A stretch of 64,000 bases of DNA from Ruegeria pomeroyi. Its GTDB lineage: Bacteria > Pseudomonadota > Alphaproteobacteria > Rhodobacterales > Rhodobacteraceae. Position 1 is the stretch's first letter; each line of letters starts with the position of its first letter. This document shows positions 26,042-35,222 of the stretch, piece by piece. A program made the position numbers and the translations under genes. The DNA lies in NCBI RefSeq assembly GCF_021405525.1, contig NZ_JAGQAG010000002.1, forward strand, positions 62,001 to 126,000, in the 5' to 3' direction. Under the pieces are notes generated by a model. That model was not told the DNA's origin, made no database searches, and was given only the letters and a program-made list of their open reading frames with translations.

Positions 26042-27276
26042 CGGAGTTCCGTATCGGGAGGGAGTGCGCGACATTTCTCTCGAATAATGTCCAAAAAACG
26101 CCTTTGAATCGGTGTCGGTGACCAGCCGGTTCGAAATGTGAATCCGATTGGTCTGCCTGATTGCGGAAGTTCGATGGGTAGCTGCACGAGCTGTCCCAGC
26201 TGTTCTTCAACCTCGATCTGGAGGCGTGAGGCAATGGAAACATAATTGCCCCTTGCTAGCAGTCCGCGAAGCATCACCAGAGAGCTTGAGACAACGCGCA
26301 CAGGGGTATTCGGCAGTTCCTGAATGCGGAGTTTCTCGAAAAGATATTGGCCCGACGGAGTGTCCTTTGGCGGCGCGACCCATGGAAACGCAAGCGTGTC
26401 ATCGAATGTCACCGTTCGTTGTTGCACCAACGGATGGCTCGGGGCGGTCACCACGGCAAGTTCATCAACAAATAGCTCTTCCTGTTCGATGTCATTGGCA
26501 GGCAGAGAGTGGCGCAACGCTCCGATCAGGAAATCAAGTTCACCAAATCGCAGATCCCGCAGCAGAGTCTGATAACGTGAATCGACACAATTGACCTGCA
26601 CCCCGCTGCCGGCCTCGGACAATAACCGGTCAATCGAAATCGGCAGGACCGACGAGCGCGACAAGGGTAACGAACCAACGTTTATACGTGTGGAGTCCTG
26701 CCCTAATAGTTCGTTTATCTCGTAAATTGCTTGCTGAAACTCACTGGTGGCCAATCTAACCTGATGAATGAACACTTCGGCCGCTGGCGTCATGATAACG
26801 CCTCCTCGCGTTTGGTCGAACAAGGCCAGGCCTGACAGAGACGCAAGTTCCCTCAGTGCTCGGTGAATGCCAGGCTGGCTGACCTTAAGGTCCCGGGCGG
26901 CCTGATTGAAGCTGCCGGTCCTTGCGACAGCGAGCAGCGCGCGCAATTGTACCGGTGAACACAGTCTGTAGAATGCAGTACGGGGGCGACGGTCCGAATT
27001 GCGGGCAAGCTTCTTGCGAGACAAGCTGTCACCCCGGCGCAGATGGGCAAGAACCCGTTCCAAACGTCTTTCAAACAACGCGCCGGCCTCTGTTGGAACC
27101 ATACCTTTCGGTTGGCGTTCAAAGAGCGTTACACCCACATGTTCTTCAATGCGAGCCAGGGCTTGGGTCGCCGCGGGTTGGGACATGTTGGCAGCTTCGG
27201 CCGCCGCGCCTATCCGCCTGCGTCGATAAATTTCGCTGACCAAATGTAGGTAGCGGATATGGGGCAGTTCGGCCAT
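26038..27276 (-). CDS. LysR-family regulator with two N-terminal HTH domains
   Basis: A 412-residue LysR-type regulator, about 100 residues longer than normal because it carries two winged HTH units. The first is around 5-75 (RIGAAAEAANMSQPAATQAL, LFERQPKGMVPTEAG) and the second around 105-175 (GSFNQAARDLKVSQPGIHRAL, LFDQTRGGVIMTPAAE). The effector domain follows at about 190-400. It lies between ligC and the galB-ligB operon and probably controls both, in the role of LigR/GalR. A candidate binding site lies 27 bases before its own start, which suggests autoregulation. The effector is unknown; a pathway intermediate is likely. Confidence 0.85.
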   Translation of the reverse strand: MAELPHIRYLHLVSEIYRRRRIGAAAEAANMSQPAATQALARIEEHVGVTLFERQPKGMVPTEAGALFERRLERVLAHLRRGDSLSRKKLARNSDRRPRTAFYRLCSPVQLRALLAVARTGSFNQAARDLKVSQPGIHRALRELASLSGLALFDQTRGGVIMTPAAEVFIHQVRLATSEFQQAIYEINELLGQDSTRINVGSLPLSRSSVLPISIDRLLSEAGSGVQVNCVDSRYQTLLRDLRFGELDFLIGALRHSLPANDIEQEELFVDELAVVTAPSHPLVQQRTVTFDDTLAFPWVAPPKDTPSGQYLFEKLRIQELPNTPVRVVSSSLVMLRGLLARGNYVSIASRLQIEVEEQLGQLVQLPIELPQSGRPIGFTFRTGWSPTPIQRRFLDIIREKCRALPPDTELR

Positions 27277-27302
27277 CTGTGCAGGGTCTCCCTTACGAAA
27301 CT

Positions 27303-27317
27303 ATAACAAAATCAAAT
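27303..27317 (+). promoter_or_regulatory. Shared 15-base motif upstream of galB and the LysR gene
   Basis: ATAACAAAATCAAAT lies in the 126-base divergent gap between the LysR gene and galB, 86-100 bases before the galB ATG. An exact copy in the same relative orientation lies before ligC and a near copy before the TRAP operon. Confidence 0.65.
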
Positions 27318-27402
27318 CTCGGACTCCAGATTTCAAAATGGTCATCCTGCCACTGCCGCCATTACCTTTTGATAGATTTCGGAACATTCAAGAGGCGCGA
27401 TA

Positions 27403-28137
27403 ATGGCTGACAACAAGACCGCTTTGGTTATCTCCGCTCATGCGGCAGATTTCGTGTGGCGATGCGGGGGCGCGATCGCTCTTCACCAGGAGTTGGGATA
27501 CAATGTCACGGTTGTCTGCCTGTCATATGGCGAACGTGGTGAAAGCGCGCGGCTTTGGAAAGATGGCAAGACCCTGGACGAGGTCAAATCGATCCGGAAA
27601 CGCGAAGCCGAAGCCTCTGCTTCGGCGCTTGGATTGCATGACATCCGCTTTCTCGACATGGGCGACTACCCGCTGCGCTTTTCCGAAGAGGCCGAGAACA
27701 AGGTTGTCGACATCATCCGGGACGTTCAGCCGAAGTTCATGTTTTCGCATTCGAAATGGGATCCCTATAACACCGACCACATGAAAACGACCGATTTTGC
27801 GCTGACCTGTCGCATGATCGCACAGGCCTGGGGGCACAATCCGGGGCAAAAGGTCTTGGGCGCGCCGCAGCTCTACCTTTTCGAACCGCATCAGACCGAA
27901 CAGATGGGCTGGAAGCCGAATGTCTTCCTCGACATCACGCCTGTCTGGGAAAAGAAACGAGCGGCGATGGAATGCATGAACGGGCAGTTGCACCTGTGGG
28001 ATTTCTACACCCGGGTTGCACAGCAGCGTGCCAACCACTTCAAGCGCAACACCGGCGGCATGTCGGGCGGGCGGGACTGCAAATATGCCGAAGGCTTCGA
28101 GACGGTCTTCCCGGTTTGCGTGGATGAACTGTCATGA
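27403..28137 (+). CDS. galB: 4-Oxalomesaconate hydratase, GalB type
   Basis: Hydrates 4-oxalomesaconate to 4-carboxy-4-hydroxy-2-oxoadipate. The 244-residue protein belongs to the PIG-L/LmbE zinc-hydrolase family like Pseudomonas GalB, and not to the amidohydrolase family of Sphingobium LigJ. The zinc motif is [15 protein letters not shown] near 11, with [17 protein letters not shown] near 114 supplying the second His group. The ATG has GAGG upstream. It opens the operon galB-ligK-ligU-ligI-ligA-ligB and overlaps ligK by four bases. Confidence 0.9.
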   Translation: MADNKTALVISAHAADFVWRCGGAIALHQELGYNVTVVCLSYGERGESARLWKDGKTLDEVKSIRKREAEASASALGLHDIRFLDMGDYPLRFSEEAENKVVDIIRDVQPKFMFSHSKWDPYNTDHMKTTDFALTCRMIAQAWGHNPGQKVLGAPQLYLFEPHQTEQMGWKPNVFLDITPVWEKKRAAMECMNGQLHLWDFYTRVAQQRANHFKRNTGGMSGGRDCKYAEGFETVFPVCVDELS

Positions 28138-28826
28138 CCTATCCCGTCGGCACCCAAGGCGTCGTGGTCCAAAACATCATGCGTGCTGATCAGTCGGTGA
28201 TTGATGGGTTGGCGGCATGCGGCGTCGCAACGGTTCACGAAGCGCAGGGGCGCAAGGGGCTGCTAGCCTCCTACATGCGCCCAATCTTCTCTGGAGCACG
28301 CGTTGCCGCAAGCGCCGTTACTATCTCTGCACCGCCTTGCGACAACTGGATGATCCATGTCGCGATTGAGCAGATTAAAGCCAACGACATTCTGGTTCTT
28401 GCCCCGACTTCGCCGTCGGATGCCGGCTATTTCGGCGATCTTCTGGCCACCTCGGCCAAGGTGCGCGGGTGCCGGGGCCTGATCATTGATGCCGGTGTCA
28501 GGGACGTGCGGGATCTGACCGAGATGAATTTCCCGGTCTGGTCCAAATGCATCTTCGCTCAAGGCACGATCAAGGAAACGCTGGGGTCGGTGAACGTTCC
28601 GGTGGTCTGCGCCGGTGAACTGGTCCATCCGGGTGACATCATCGTCGCTGATGATGACGGTGTTTGCGTCGTACGCCGGGAAGAGGCGGAGGAGGTTCTG
28701 CAAAAAGCGCAGGCGCGCGAGGCCAACGAAGCCGAAAAGCGCGCGCGGTTCGAAGCTGGAGAACTGGGGCTTGATATCTACAAGATGCGCGATCGACTGG
28801 CTGAGAAGGGGCTGAAATATGTCTAG
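28134..28826 (+). CDS. ligK: 4-Carboxy-4-hydroxy-2-oxoadipate aldolase
   Basis: Cleaves 4-carboxy-4-hydroxy-2-oxoadipate to pyruvate and oxaloacetate, the last step of the pathway. The 230-residue protein is of the RraA-like class II aldolase family (LigK/GalC/ProA). [13 protein letters not shown] lies near 32, [29 protein letters not shown] near 98-123 supplies the metal and Arg/Asp residues, and [16 protein letters not shown] near 164. A Lys/Arg-rich helix closes it. The ATG overlaps the galB stop. The gene could equally be named galC. Confidence 0.9.
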   Translation: MTYPVGTQGVVVQNIMRADQSVIDGLAACGVATVHEAQGRKGLLASYMRPIFSGARVAASAVTISAPPCDNWMIHVAIEQIKANDILVLAPTSPSDAGYFGDLLATSAKVRGCRGLIIDAGVRDVRDLTEMNFPVWSKCIFAQGTIKETLGSVNVPVVCAGELVHPGDIIVADDDGVCVVRREEAEEVLQKAQAREANEAEKRARFEAGELGLDIYKMRDRLAEKGLKYV

Positions 28827-29038
28827 TCCAGATCCTGCAGCGATGGAGAGATCAAGGACGCCGGTGTTGCTGGGTCGATGGTCGCGTAACATCACGATGA
28901 GAACCGACACCTTGCCGAATGATCGCGAAGGGTTTCTGTCGCAACTCTTCTCCGATGCTCAGATGACGCATTTCCGTTTTGCCGGATCGCCGAGGCAGGG
29001 CAGCTTCTTAAGCTTTTGCCGGGAAACAGGTGGCTGGC
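28827..29038. other. 212-base gap inside the protocatechuate operon
   Basis: This gap is out of character with the otherwise overlapping operon. It holds a 75-codon frame at 28819-29046 whose ATG overlaps the ligK stop ([19 protein letters not shown]), but the frame matches no family I know and has no ribosome site of its own. It may be the remains of a deleted gene. Confidence 0.4.
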
Positions 29039-30097
29039 ATGTCTGACGGGGTTCGTTGCATGTGGATGCGCGGGGGCACGTCAAAGGGCGGGTATTTCTT
29101 GCGCGAAGACGTTCCCGCAGATGAAGATGCCAGGAACGCCTTTCTTCTTGGGATGATGGGTTCGCCGGATGCCCGGCAAATCGATGGCATGGGGGCGGCG
29201 GATCCGCTGACGTCAAAGGTCGCCATCGTTTCACGTTCGAACCGCGAAGGCGTAGATGTCGATTACCTGTTTTTACAGGTTTTCGTGGATCAGCCAATTG
29301 TCACCGACGCACAGAACTGCGGGAACATCCTGGCAGGGGTCGCACCGTTCGCCATCGAGCGCGGGTTGATCCCGGCCCGCGAAGATGTGACCTCCGTGAC
29401 TATTTTCATGGAGAACACAGGGCAATTGGCCGTCGCGAGGGTAAACACGCCCGATGGCGTCGTCGACTACCGCGGAGAGGCCCGCATCGACGGCGTGCCA
29501 GGAACTTCGGCTCCGGTTCCAATCGAGTTCAAAGATACAGCCGGATCGACCTGTGGGGCATTGCTGCCCACCGGGAATGTTGCGGACGTTGTTAATGGCG
29601 TCGAAGTGACGATGATCGACAATGGCATGCCCTGCGTTGTGATCCGCGCTGCGGACATGGGAATCTCGGGTTCGGAAAGCCCTGAAGAATTGGAGGCCAA
29701 CGCCGACCTGCGCACCCGTCTGGAAGCGCTGCGGCTGGCATGTGGACCACTGATGAACCTTGGTGATGTCTCCGCCAAGTCCGTTCCGAAAATGACCATG
29801 GTCAGCGCCCCACGAGAGGGGGGGGCAATCGCCACGCGCACATTCATTCCCCACCGCTGCCACAAGGCGATCGGTGTGCTTGGCGCGGTCAGTGTTGCCA
29901 CGGCCTGCCTGCTGGAGGGATCGGCCGCGCACGGGCTTGCTGAAAAGGGAACGGGGTCCGAGAGGAGCCTCGCAGTAGAGCACCCAACGGGTGAGATGAC
30001 CGTCGTCGCCACGCTGGATGACGCTGGAGATGTACAGGCAGCGGCGATCCTGCGAACGGCGCGCAAATTGATGGATGGAGAGGTATTCTCTTGGTAG
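29039..30097 (+). CDS. ligU: 4-Oxalomesaconate tautomerase (PrpF family)
   Basis: Shifts the double bond of the keto form of 4-oxalomesaconate so that the hydratase can act (LigU/GalD). The 352-residue PrpF-family protein shows MWMRGGTSKGGYFLREDVP near 8, RQIDGMGAADPLTSKVAIV near 44, NCGNILAGVAPFAIERGLIP near 90, PTGNVADVVNGVEVTMIDNG near 175 and MVSAPREGG near 255. I start at the ATG at 29039 with AGGTGG before it; a GTG three codons upstream is also possible. The stop overlaps the start of ligI. Confidence 0.9.
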   Translation: MSDGVRCMWMRGGTSKGGYFLREDVPADEDARNAFLLGMMGSPDARQIDGMGAADPLTSKVAIVSRSNREGVDVDYLFLQVFVDQPIVTDAQNCGNILAGVAPFAIERGLIPAREDVTSVTIFMENTGQLAVARVNTPDGVVDYRGEARIDGVPGTSAPVPIEFKDTAGSTCGALLPTGNVADVVNGVEVTMIDNGMPCVVIRAADMGISGSESPEELEANADLRTRLEALRLACGPLMNLGDVSAKSVPKMTMVSAPREGGAIATRTFIPHRCHKAIGVLGAVSVATACLLEGSAAHGLAEKGTGSERSLAVEHPTGEMTVVATLDDAGDVQAAAILRTARKLMDGEVFSW

Positions 30098-30978
30098 AGC
30101 AGCAGAAAATGGACCCGGATTGGCTCGTTTACCACCCCGATCCCAAGACCCCGAGCTTCAGGCTGCCCGAGGGGGCGGTGGATGCCCATTGTCATGTCTT
30201 CGGTCCGAGTACTGAATTCCCGTTTGCGCCGGAACGCAAATACACACCTTGCAATGCGGGCAAGGACGCCTTGTTTGCCCTGCGTGATCACCTTGGCTTT
30301 TCACGCAATGTGATCGTTCAGGCCACCTGCCATGGAAAAGACAATCGCGCTATGATGGATGCCTGCCAAACCGCAGGCGAGCTTGCGCGCGGCGTTGCTT
30401 CGGTCGGGGCGGATATCAGCGTCGACGAAATCCGGGAAATGCATAACGCCGGCGTCCGTGGGGTCCGCTTCAACTTTGTCAGACGCCTGGTCGATGCCAC
30501 ACCCAAAGAGGTCTTCCTGTCCATTGCCGATAAGATCATGCCATTCGGCTGGCACATCGTGGTCTATTTCGAGGCGGCGGACCTTGAGGAACTGGAGCCG
30601 TTCCTCAAGCAGCTTCCGACCATCGTGGTTGTTGATCACATGGGTCGCCCGGATGTGTCGAATGGTGTCGAGCACCCGGATTTCCAACGGTTTATCCGCT
30701 TGATGGCAGAGAATGAAAACATCTGGTCCAAGGTGACCTGCCCCGAGCGGCTAAGCTTGCAGGGACCGCCCTATGACGATGTTGTGCCCTTCTGTGCCGA
30801 GATCGTCGCGCGTTTCCCTGATCGGGTACTCTGGGGCACGGACTGGCCGCACCCCAACATGAAATCACATATGCCGGATGACGGCGCACTGGTGGATTTC
30901 ATTCCTAGAATCGCACCGGATCCGGAGCAGCAACACAAGCTCTTGGTCGATAACCCCATGCGCCTTTACTGGCCATGA
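30091..30978 (+). CDS. ligI: 2-Pyrone-4,6-dicarboxylate lactonase
   Basis: Opens 2-pyrone-4,6-dicarboxylate to 4-oxalomesaconate. The 295-residue TIM-barrel hydrolase of the amidohydrolase superfamily has DAHCHVFGPSTEFPFAPERK near 31 (HxH motif), FNFVRRLVDATP near 129, VVDHMGRPDVSNG near 181 and the catalytic Asp in LWGTDWPHPNMKS near 250. The TTG at 30091 has GGAGAGG seven bases upstream and overlaps ligU; the ATG at 30109 is the alternative. Confidence 0.92.
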   Translation: MVEQQKMDPDWLVYHPDPKTPSFRLPEGAVDAHCHVFGPSTEFPFAPERKYTPCNAGKDALFALRDHLGFSRNVIVQATCHGKDNRAMMDACQTAGELARGVASVGADISVDEIREMHNAGVRGVRFNFVRRLVDATPKEVFLSIADKIMPFGWHIVVYFEAADLEELEPFLKQLPTIVVVDHMGRPDVSNGVEHPDFQRFIRLMAENENIWSKVTCPERLSLQGPPYDDVVPFCAEIVARFPDRVLWGTDWPHPNMKSHMPDDGALVDFIPRIAPDPEQQHKLLVDNPMRLYWP

Positions 30979-31036
30979 TCGCAGCTTGAACTGCAAGGAA
31001 TACGACGCACACAAACCATTAAATGGAGGAGCCTCA

Positions 31037-31396
31037 ATGCACGACTCTATGGATCACGACTATCACATCGACATACCCGGAACGACGATCTTTGACGGCA
31101 AGATGGCCATGAAAGGCTATAACCTGAACAAGATGTGTTACTCCTTCAACAAGGCGGACAATCGCGATGCCTTCAAGGAAGATCCCGAAGCCTACATGTC
31201 AGAATACAAGCTGACCGAGGCCCAGAAAGAGGCCATCCGGTCCTCGAATATTCTGGCGATGATCGAAGAAGGTGGGAACATCTATTACCTCGCCAAACTG
31301 GCTGGCATCTTCAAGCTGTCGGTGCAAGATGTGGGCGGGTTGCAAACCGGCCGGACCACCGAAGAATTCAAGGAATACCTGCTGAGCCAGGCGTAA
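31037..31396 (+). CDS. ligA: Protocatechuate 4,5-dioxygenase alpha subunit
   Basis: Small subunit of the extradiol dioxygenase that opens protocatechuate between carbons 4 and 5. The 119-residue protein keeps the LigA pattern: PGTTIFDGKMAMKGYNLNKM near 14, CYSFNKADNRDAFKEDPEAY near 34, and NIYYLAKLAGIFKLSVQDVG near 80. It lies 12 bases before ligB with AAGGAGG between. Its own ATG follows GGAGGAGCCTCA. Confidence 0.95.
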   Translation: MHDSMDHDYHIDIPGTTIFDGKMAMKGYNLNKMCYSFNKADNRDAFKEDPEAYMSEYKLTEAQKEAIRSSNILAMIEEGGNIYYLAKLAGIFKLSVQDVGGLQTGRTTEEFKEYLLSQA

Positions 31397-31408
31397 GGAG
31401 GAATTACA

Positions 31409-32254
31409 ATGGCCAAGATCCTTGGTGGTATCACCACCTCGCATATCCCTGCCGTCGGCAACGCAATTCAAAATGAACTCTACGATGATCCCTATTGGAA
31501 GCCGTTTTTCGACGGGTATCCCAAGGTTCATGCCTGGATCAAAGAGAAGAAACCCGATGTCGTGATCAACATCTACAATGACCACGGGCTTGGGTTTTTT
31601 CTGGACCAGATGCCGACATTCGCGATCGGTGCCGCAAATGAATACAAGAACGAAGACGAGGGCTGGGGCCTGCCAGAGCTGGATGCGTTTCCCGGGCACT
31701 CGGAACTGAGCTGGCACATCATCGAAAGCATGGTTGCGGACGAATTTGACATTACTTCTTGTCAGGAATTGCCCGTCGATCACGGTTTTGTCGTACCGAT
31801 GCAGCTTTTCTGGCCCGGCGCACCGCATAACGCGGATATGCCTAGGGCTATCCCGATCTCCGCCAATACCGTTCAGCACCCGATTCCAACGCTGAAGCGC
31901 GCGCTCGATTTCGGCAAGGCGCTGAGGAAGGGGATCGAGAGCTTCCCCGAAGATCTGACGGTTGTCGTCCTTGGCACCGGCGGTCTGTCGCACCAGCTGG
32001 ATGGCGAACGGGCCGGTTTCATCAACCGTGAATTCGATGAATACTGCCTCAACAACATCGCCCATAATCCCGAGGAACTGACCAAGATCGGCCGGATGGA
32101 GCTGGTCGAGAAGGCCGGGGCACAGGGAACTGAGTTCTTGATGTGGATGATGATGCGCGGTGCTTTGGGTGACAATGTGACCGAGATCACGCGCAATTAT
32201 CACATCCCGATTTCGAACACCGGCGCAGGGACGCTCTTGCTCGAATGCGCGTAA
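31409..32254 (+). CDS. ligB: Protocatechuate 4,5-dioxygenase beta subunit
   Basis: Catalytic subunit of the class III Fe(II) extradiol dioxygenase. The 281-residue protein begins MAKILGGITTSHIPAVG with iron ligand His12; YNDHGLGFF gives the second His near 59 and the C-terminal Glu ligand is expected around 240 (GTEFLMWMMMRGAL). PVDHGFVVPMQLFWPG near 129 carries the general-base His. It is the last gene of the operon and is followed by a strong terminator. Confidence 0.95.
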   Translation: MAKILGGITTSHIPAVGNAIQNELYDDPYWKPFFDGYPKVHAWIKEKKPDVVINIYNDHGLGFFLDQMPTFAIGAANEYKNEDEGWGLPELDAFPGHSELSWHIIESMVADEFDITSCQELPVDHGFVVPMQLFWPGAPHNADMPRAIPISANTVQHPIPTLKRALDFGKALRKGIESFPEDLTVVVLGTGGLSHQLDGERAGFINREFDEYCLNNIAHNPEELTKIGRMELVEKAGAQGTEFLMWMMMRGALGDNVTEITRNYHIPISNTGAGTLLLECA

Positions 32255-32275
32255 TGTGTGAGGGCTGAATTGATC

Positions 32276-32310
32276 AAGGGGCGCTTCGTGAAGAAGCGCC
32301 CCTTATCATT
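32276..32310 (+). terminator. Strong terminator of the galB-ligB operon
   Basis: AAGGGGCGCTTC pairs perfectly with GAAGCGCCCCTT over 12 bases around a GTGAA loop, followed by ATCATTTCC, 22 bases after ligB and 31 bases before the convergent UspA gene. The A/T ends make it usable from both sides. Confidence 0.85.
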
Positions 32311-32334
32311 TCCATTGGCCTAGCAGTAGACGGG

Positions 32335-33153
32335 TCAGTGCGACAGGAAAACCGGAATATTTGACCGGGCTATGATATCGGTCGTCGGACCGCCCTTGAT
32401 GCTGTGCGAAAACCTGCTGTGCTCGAAGGCGCCCATCACCAGCAATTGGGCAGACACCTCTTGCGCTGCGTCGAGAAGGGACCGTGCGATACTGGACTTG
32501 CGCGGTGTCAGCATCAACTCAACATCAATACCGTGACGCCGCATATTGTGCAAAAGCCGGTCCGTCCCGGGGGCAGCTGTCTTTCCGATGGTTACCAGTG
32601 TCACCTTGGCTTTTTCTGCAAGAATTGAAAGTGCATCACCGACCGCCCGCGCGGCAGAGCGTTTGCCATCCCAGGCAACCACCGCCCGATCAGCCAAGCC
32701 CGCCGCTTCATACCCATCGGGAACAACAAGGACGGGCCTGCCGCTTTGCAGGGCTATCAAGTCCGGATTGGCTGAAAGATGCGCGTTGCTTAGCGAATCT
32801 GAATGTACGCCAGTAACGATCAGATCGAAACTGCGGGCGAACTCGGGGATAGACGAGCCTTCGGTCGGATCCAGCTCGACGAATTCGCTTCTGTCGGCAA
32901 GCCCGGCCCGTTCAGCCAAGGTGATAAAACGATGATTGACTTCATTGATGAGCTTGCGATCGACGGCCCGGAGCTCATCCAGAAAGGCATGAGAAAAATG
33001 GGCCGAATATCGCTTTTCCAGGGTCGAGTGTTCGTGACGCATAACCCCAGTCAGCCAGCCATCATGGTGATGCGTCAGTTTGAAGGCATGTGCCAGACCA
33101 CTTCCGTGGGCCCCCTCACCGCTATAAGCGCACAGAATGTTCTTGATGCTCAA
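32335..33153 (-). CDS. Tandem UspA protein linked to TRAP transporter
   Basis: A 272-residue protein with two universal stress domains. The N-terminal half is divergent. The C-terminal half (about 150-272) shows RAVVAWDGKRSAARAVGDAL and LLVMGAFEHSRFSHSIKGGP, the latter close to the G-2x-G-9x-G nucleotide loop. It is last in the minus-strand order dctP-dctQ-dctM-usp. TeaD, a UspA protein, regulates the ectoine TRAP transporter TeaABC by this arrangement; a similar regulatory role is inferred here. Confidence 0.75.
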   Translation of the reverse strand: MSIKNILCAYSGEGAHGSGLAHAFKLTHHHDGWLTGVMRHEHSTLEKRYSAHFSHAFLDELRAVDRKLINEVNHRFITLAERAGLADRSEFVELDPTEGSSIPEFARSFDLIVTGVHSDSLSNAHLSANPDLIALQSGRPVLVVPDGYEAAGLADRAVVAWDGKRSAARAVGDALSILAEKAKVTLVTIGKTAAPGTDRLLHNMRRHGIDVELMLTPRKSSIARSLLDAAQEVSAQLLVMGAFEHSRFSHSIKGGPTTDIIARSNIPVFLSH

Positions 33154-33177
33154 CTTGGGTCCCCTTTTATTTGGCGC

Positions 33178-34527
33178 CTATTCGTAGAACAGGCGAACCA
33201 GAAACATGGTGATCGTGGGGAAAGCCACGAGAACGGCGATACGCACGATATCTGAGATGACGAAGGGGATCGCACCGCGATAGGTCTGACTGATCCTGAC
33301 CCCCTTGGACATGGAGTTGATGACGAACAGGTTCATCCCGACCGGAGGCGTGATCAGGCCAATCTCGGCCGACATGAGAACCAGGACCCCGAACCAGATC
33401 CCGATCTCGGCGCTGGGAATGCCAAAATCCAGCTGCGTAATGATTGGAACGAAGATTGGTACGGTCAGAAATATCATGGCCAGTGAGTCCATGACGGTAC
33501 CGAGGATCAGATAGAGCAGCAGCATCCCAATCAGGATGGTCCAGGGGCTGACATCCGTGTTCAGAAAATAGTTCGCCAGTGTCTGGGGCAGTTGCGTCGA
33601 AGACAGGAAGGAATTGAAGACCCCGGCGGCCAGTACGATGAAGAAAATCATCGCCGATGTCTGTGCCGTCGACAAAAGCGCCTGCTTTGCCGACGCGACA
33701 GTCAGACCTCCGTTTGCCCATGCGACAATGGCCGTTCCAGCGACACCAACCGCGGCGGCGGCCGTCGGAGAAAAGGCACCGCTATAGATACCGCCAATCA
33801 CCAGACCAAAGATCACCATCACCGGCCAAACGTTTCCCAAGGCGCGCAGCCGCTCTCGATAGGGCATCCGGGGCAGGGCGTTGCCAGAACCTGGCACGAC
33901 ACGCGTGTAGACCGCCACCGTCAGCATGTAGCCCAGCATCGCCAGGATGCCCGGGATCAGCGCTGCGGTGAAAAGCTTCTCGATATTTTCCTCGGCGAGG
34001 ATCGCGTAGACAACCAAAACGACCGATGGCGGAATCAGGATGCCCAGAGTGCCGCCGGCAGCCAGTGCGCCGGTTGAAAGTGCCCCGCTATAGCTCGCCC
34101 GGTCCAGTTCGGGCAGGGCGACCCGCCCCATGGCCGAGGCCGTTGCAAGCGATGATCCGCAAACAGCGCCAAAGCCTGCCGATGCCCCGATCGCCGCCAT
34201 AGCCAATCCGCCACGACGATGTCCCAGCCAGGCCTCGGCGGCTTTGAACAGCGCAGTCGACATACCGCCCCGGGTGGCAAATTCGCTCATCAGCAGGAAC
34301 AGCGGGATGATCGAAAGCGAATAGCTGGTCAGAGTGCCATAGGTAAAGGTCTTGAGCTGGCTGTCCATCATGCGCATGTTGCCGGCTACGACGTATGTGC
34401 CAAGCAATCCGACGACAAACATGGATGCCGCGAGTGGGATGCGCAGAGCAATCAGGATCAACAGGACCGGAAAACTCAATAGCCCTATCTGAAAGGGCGT
34501 AAACGTTGCGTTGATGATTTCCAGCAT
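33178..34527 (-). CDS. dctM: TRAP transporter large permease (DctM)
   Basis: A 449-residue inner-membrane protein with about 12 hydrophobic segments. Family marks: PLAASMFVVGLLGTYVVAG near 30, SIIPLFLLMSEFATRGGMS near 75, GASAGFGAVCGSSLATASAM near 113, SGALAAGGTLGILIPPSVVL near 151 (in parts) and LITPPVGMNLFVINS near 395. It forms the sodium-driven channel with DctQ, three bases upstream. The regulatory motif before the operon suggests that the substrate is protocatechuate or a related aromatic acid. Confidence 0.9.
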   Translation of the reverse strand: MLEIINATFTPFQIGLLSFPVLLILIALRIPLAASMFVVGLLGTYVVAGNMRMMDSQLKTFTYGTLTSYSLSIIPLFLLMSEFATRGGMSTALFKAAEAWLGHRRGGLAMAAIGASAGFGAVCGSSLATASAMGRVALPELDRASYSGALSTGALAAGGTLGILIPPSVVLVVYAILAEENIEKLFTAALIPGILAMLGYMLTVAVYTRVVPGSGNALPRMPYRERLRALGNVWPVMVIFGLVIGGIYSGAFSPTAAAAVGVAGTAIVAWANGGLTVASAKQALLSTAQTSAMIFFIVLAAGVFNSFLSSTQLPQTLANYFLNTDVSPWTILIGMLLLYLILGTVMDSLAMIFLTVPIFVPIITQLDFGIPSAEIGIWFGVLVLMSAEIGLITPPVGMNLFVINSMSKGVRISQTYRGAIPFVISDIVRIAVLVAFPTITMFLVRLFYE

Positions 34528-34530
34528 GGA

Positions 34531-35166
34531 TCAGACCCCGGACTTTGATATTTCGAACAGAACGCGGGTGCTGCGCCAGACGCAGAAGCAGGCGGTGACG
34601 AAGAAGGCGGCTACGCAGATTTCGGCCACGATATAGGTTGGCCAAAGCGGCATCCCGAGGATCTGGGATTCCTGGTTCATGCTGATCCGCCCCATTGCCT
34701 CGCCAAAATCGCCTTGCAACAGAAGTTCGCCAAAACCCTCTTTCGGACCGCGCGACTTCTTCACGATCAGGAACCACTGGCGGGTCATGATCAGATAGGC
34801 CAGTACCGCAAGAGTCAGATCGCCCAGAAGATCGAGGATCTTGTTGAACCGCGAACCGAAGAGTGGCTCAAACAGATCAACCCTGATGTGGCCCTTGCGG
34901 ATCATCGCCCAGGGTAAGGCGGCGAACAGGGCAAACCCGACGCCATATGTAACCAGCTCCTCTTCGCCCAGGATGGCATGCAACCAAGGAATGGTATCGC
35001 CGACATAGGACGATCCGAACAGGGCATCGAGCACGCGACGGGCTAGTTTTAGGATGATGCTGACGCAGGTGATGATCGTAGCGAACAAAAGCCCGGTCCC
35101 GCCAATCAGTGCCAAGCCGGTTGCAAGACGCGTCATCGCCCTTTCGACATGTGCAAACATGGTCAT
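34531..35166 (-). CDS. dctQ: TRAP transporter small permease (DctQ)
   Basis: A 211-residue protein with four hydrophobic helices (around 12-40, 70-92, 115-135 and 175-200). It has the DctQ centre EELVTYGVGFALFAALPWAM and then KGHIRVDLFEPLF near 92. It is slightly longer than average because of an insert before the last helix (KKSRGPKEGFGELLLQGDFG). It is paired with dctM by a three-base gap. Confidence 0.87.
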   Translation of the reverse strand: MTMFAHVERAMTRLATGLALIGGTGLLFATIITCVSIILKLARRVLDALFGSSYVGDTIPWLHAILGEEELVTYGVGFALFAALPWAMIRKGHIRVDLFEPLFGSRFNKILDLLGDLTLAVLAYLIMTRQWFLIVKKSRGPKEGFGELLLQGDFGEAMGRISMNQESQILGMPLWPTYIVAEICVAAFFVTACFCVWRSTRVLFEISKSGV

Positions 35167-35222
35167 GGGTCCGCCTTAAGAATGGCCGACCCGCCGGTTG
35201 TGGCGGGCCGGGATTATGTAGG

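Noticed and set aside
31199-32203. A 334-codon minus-strand frame over ligB
   Set aside because: Antisense to ligA end and ligB, which are certain.
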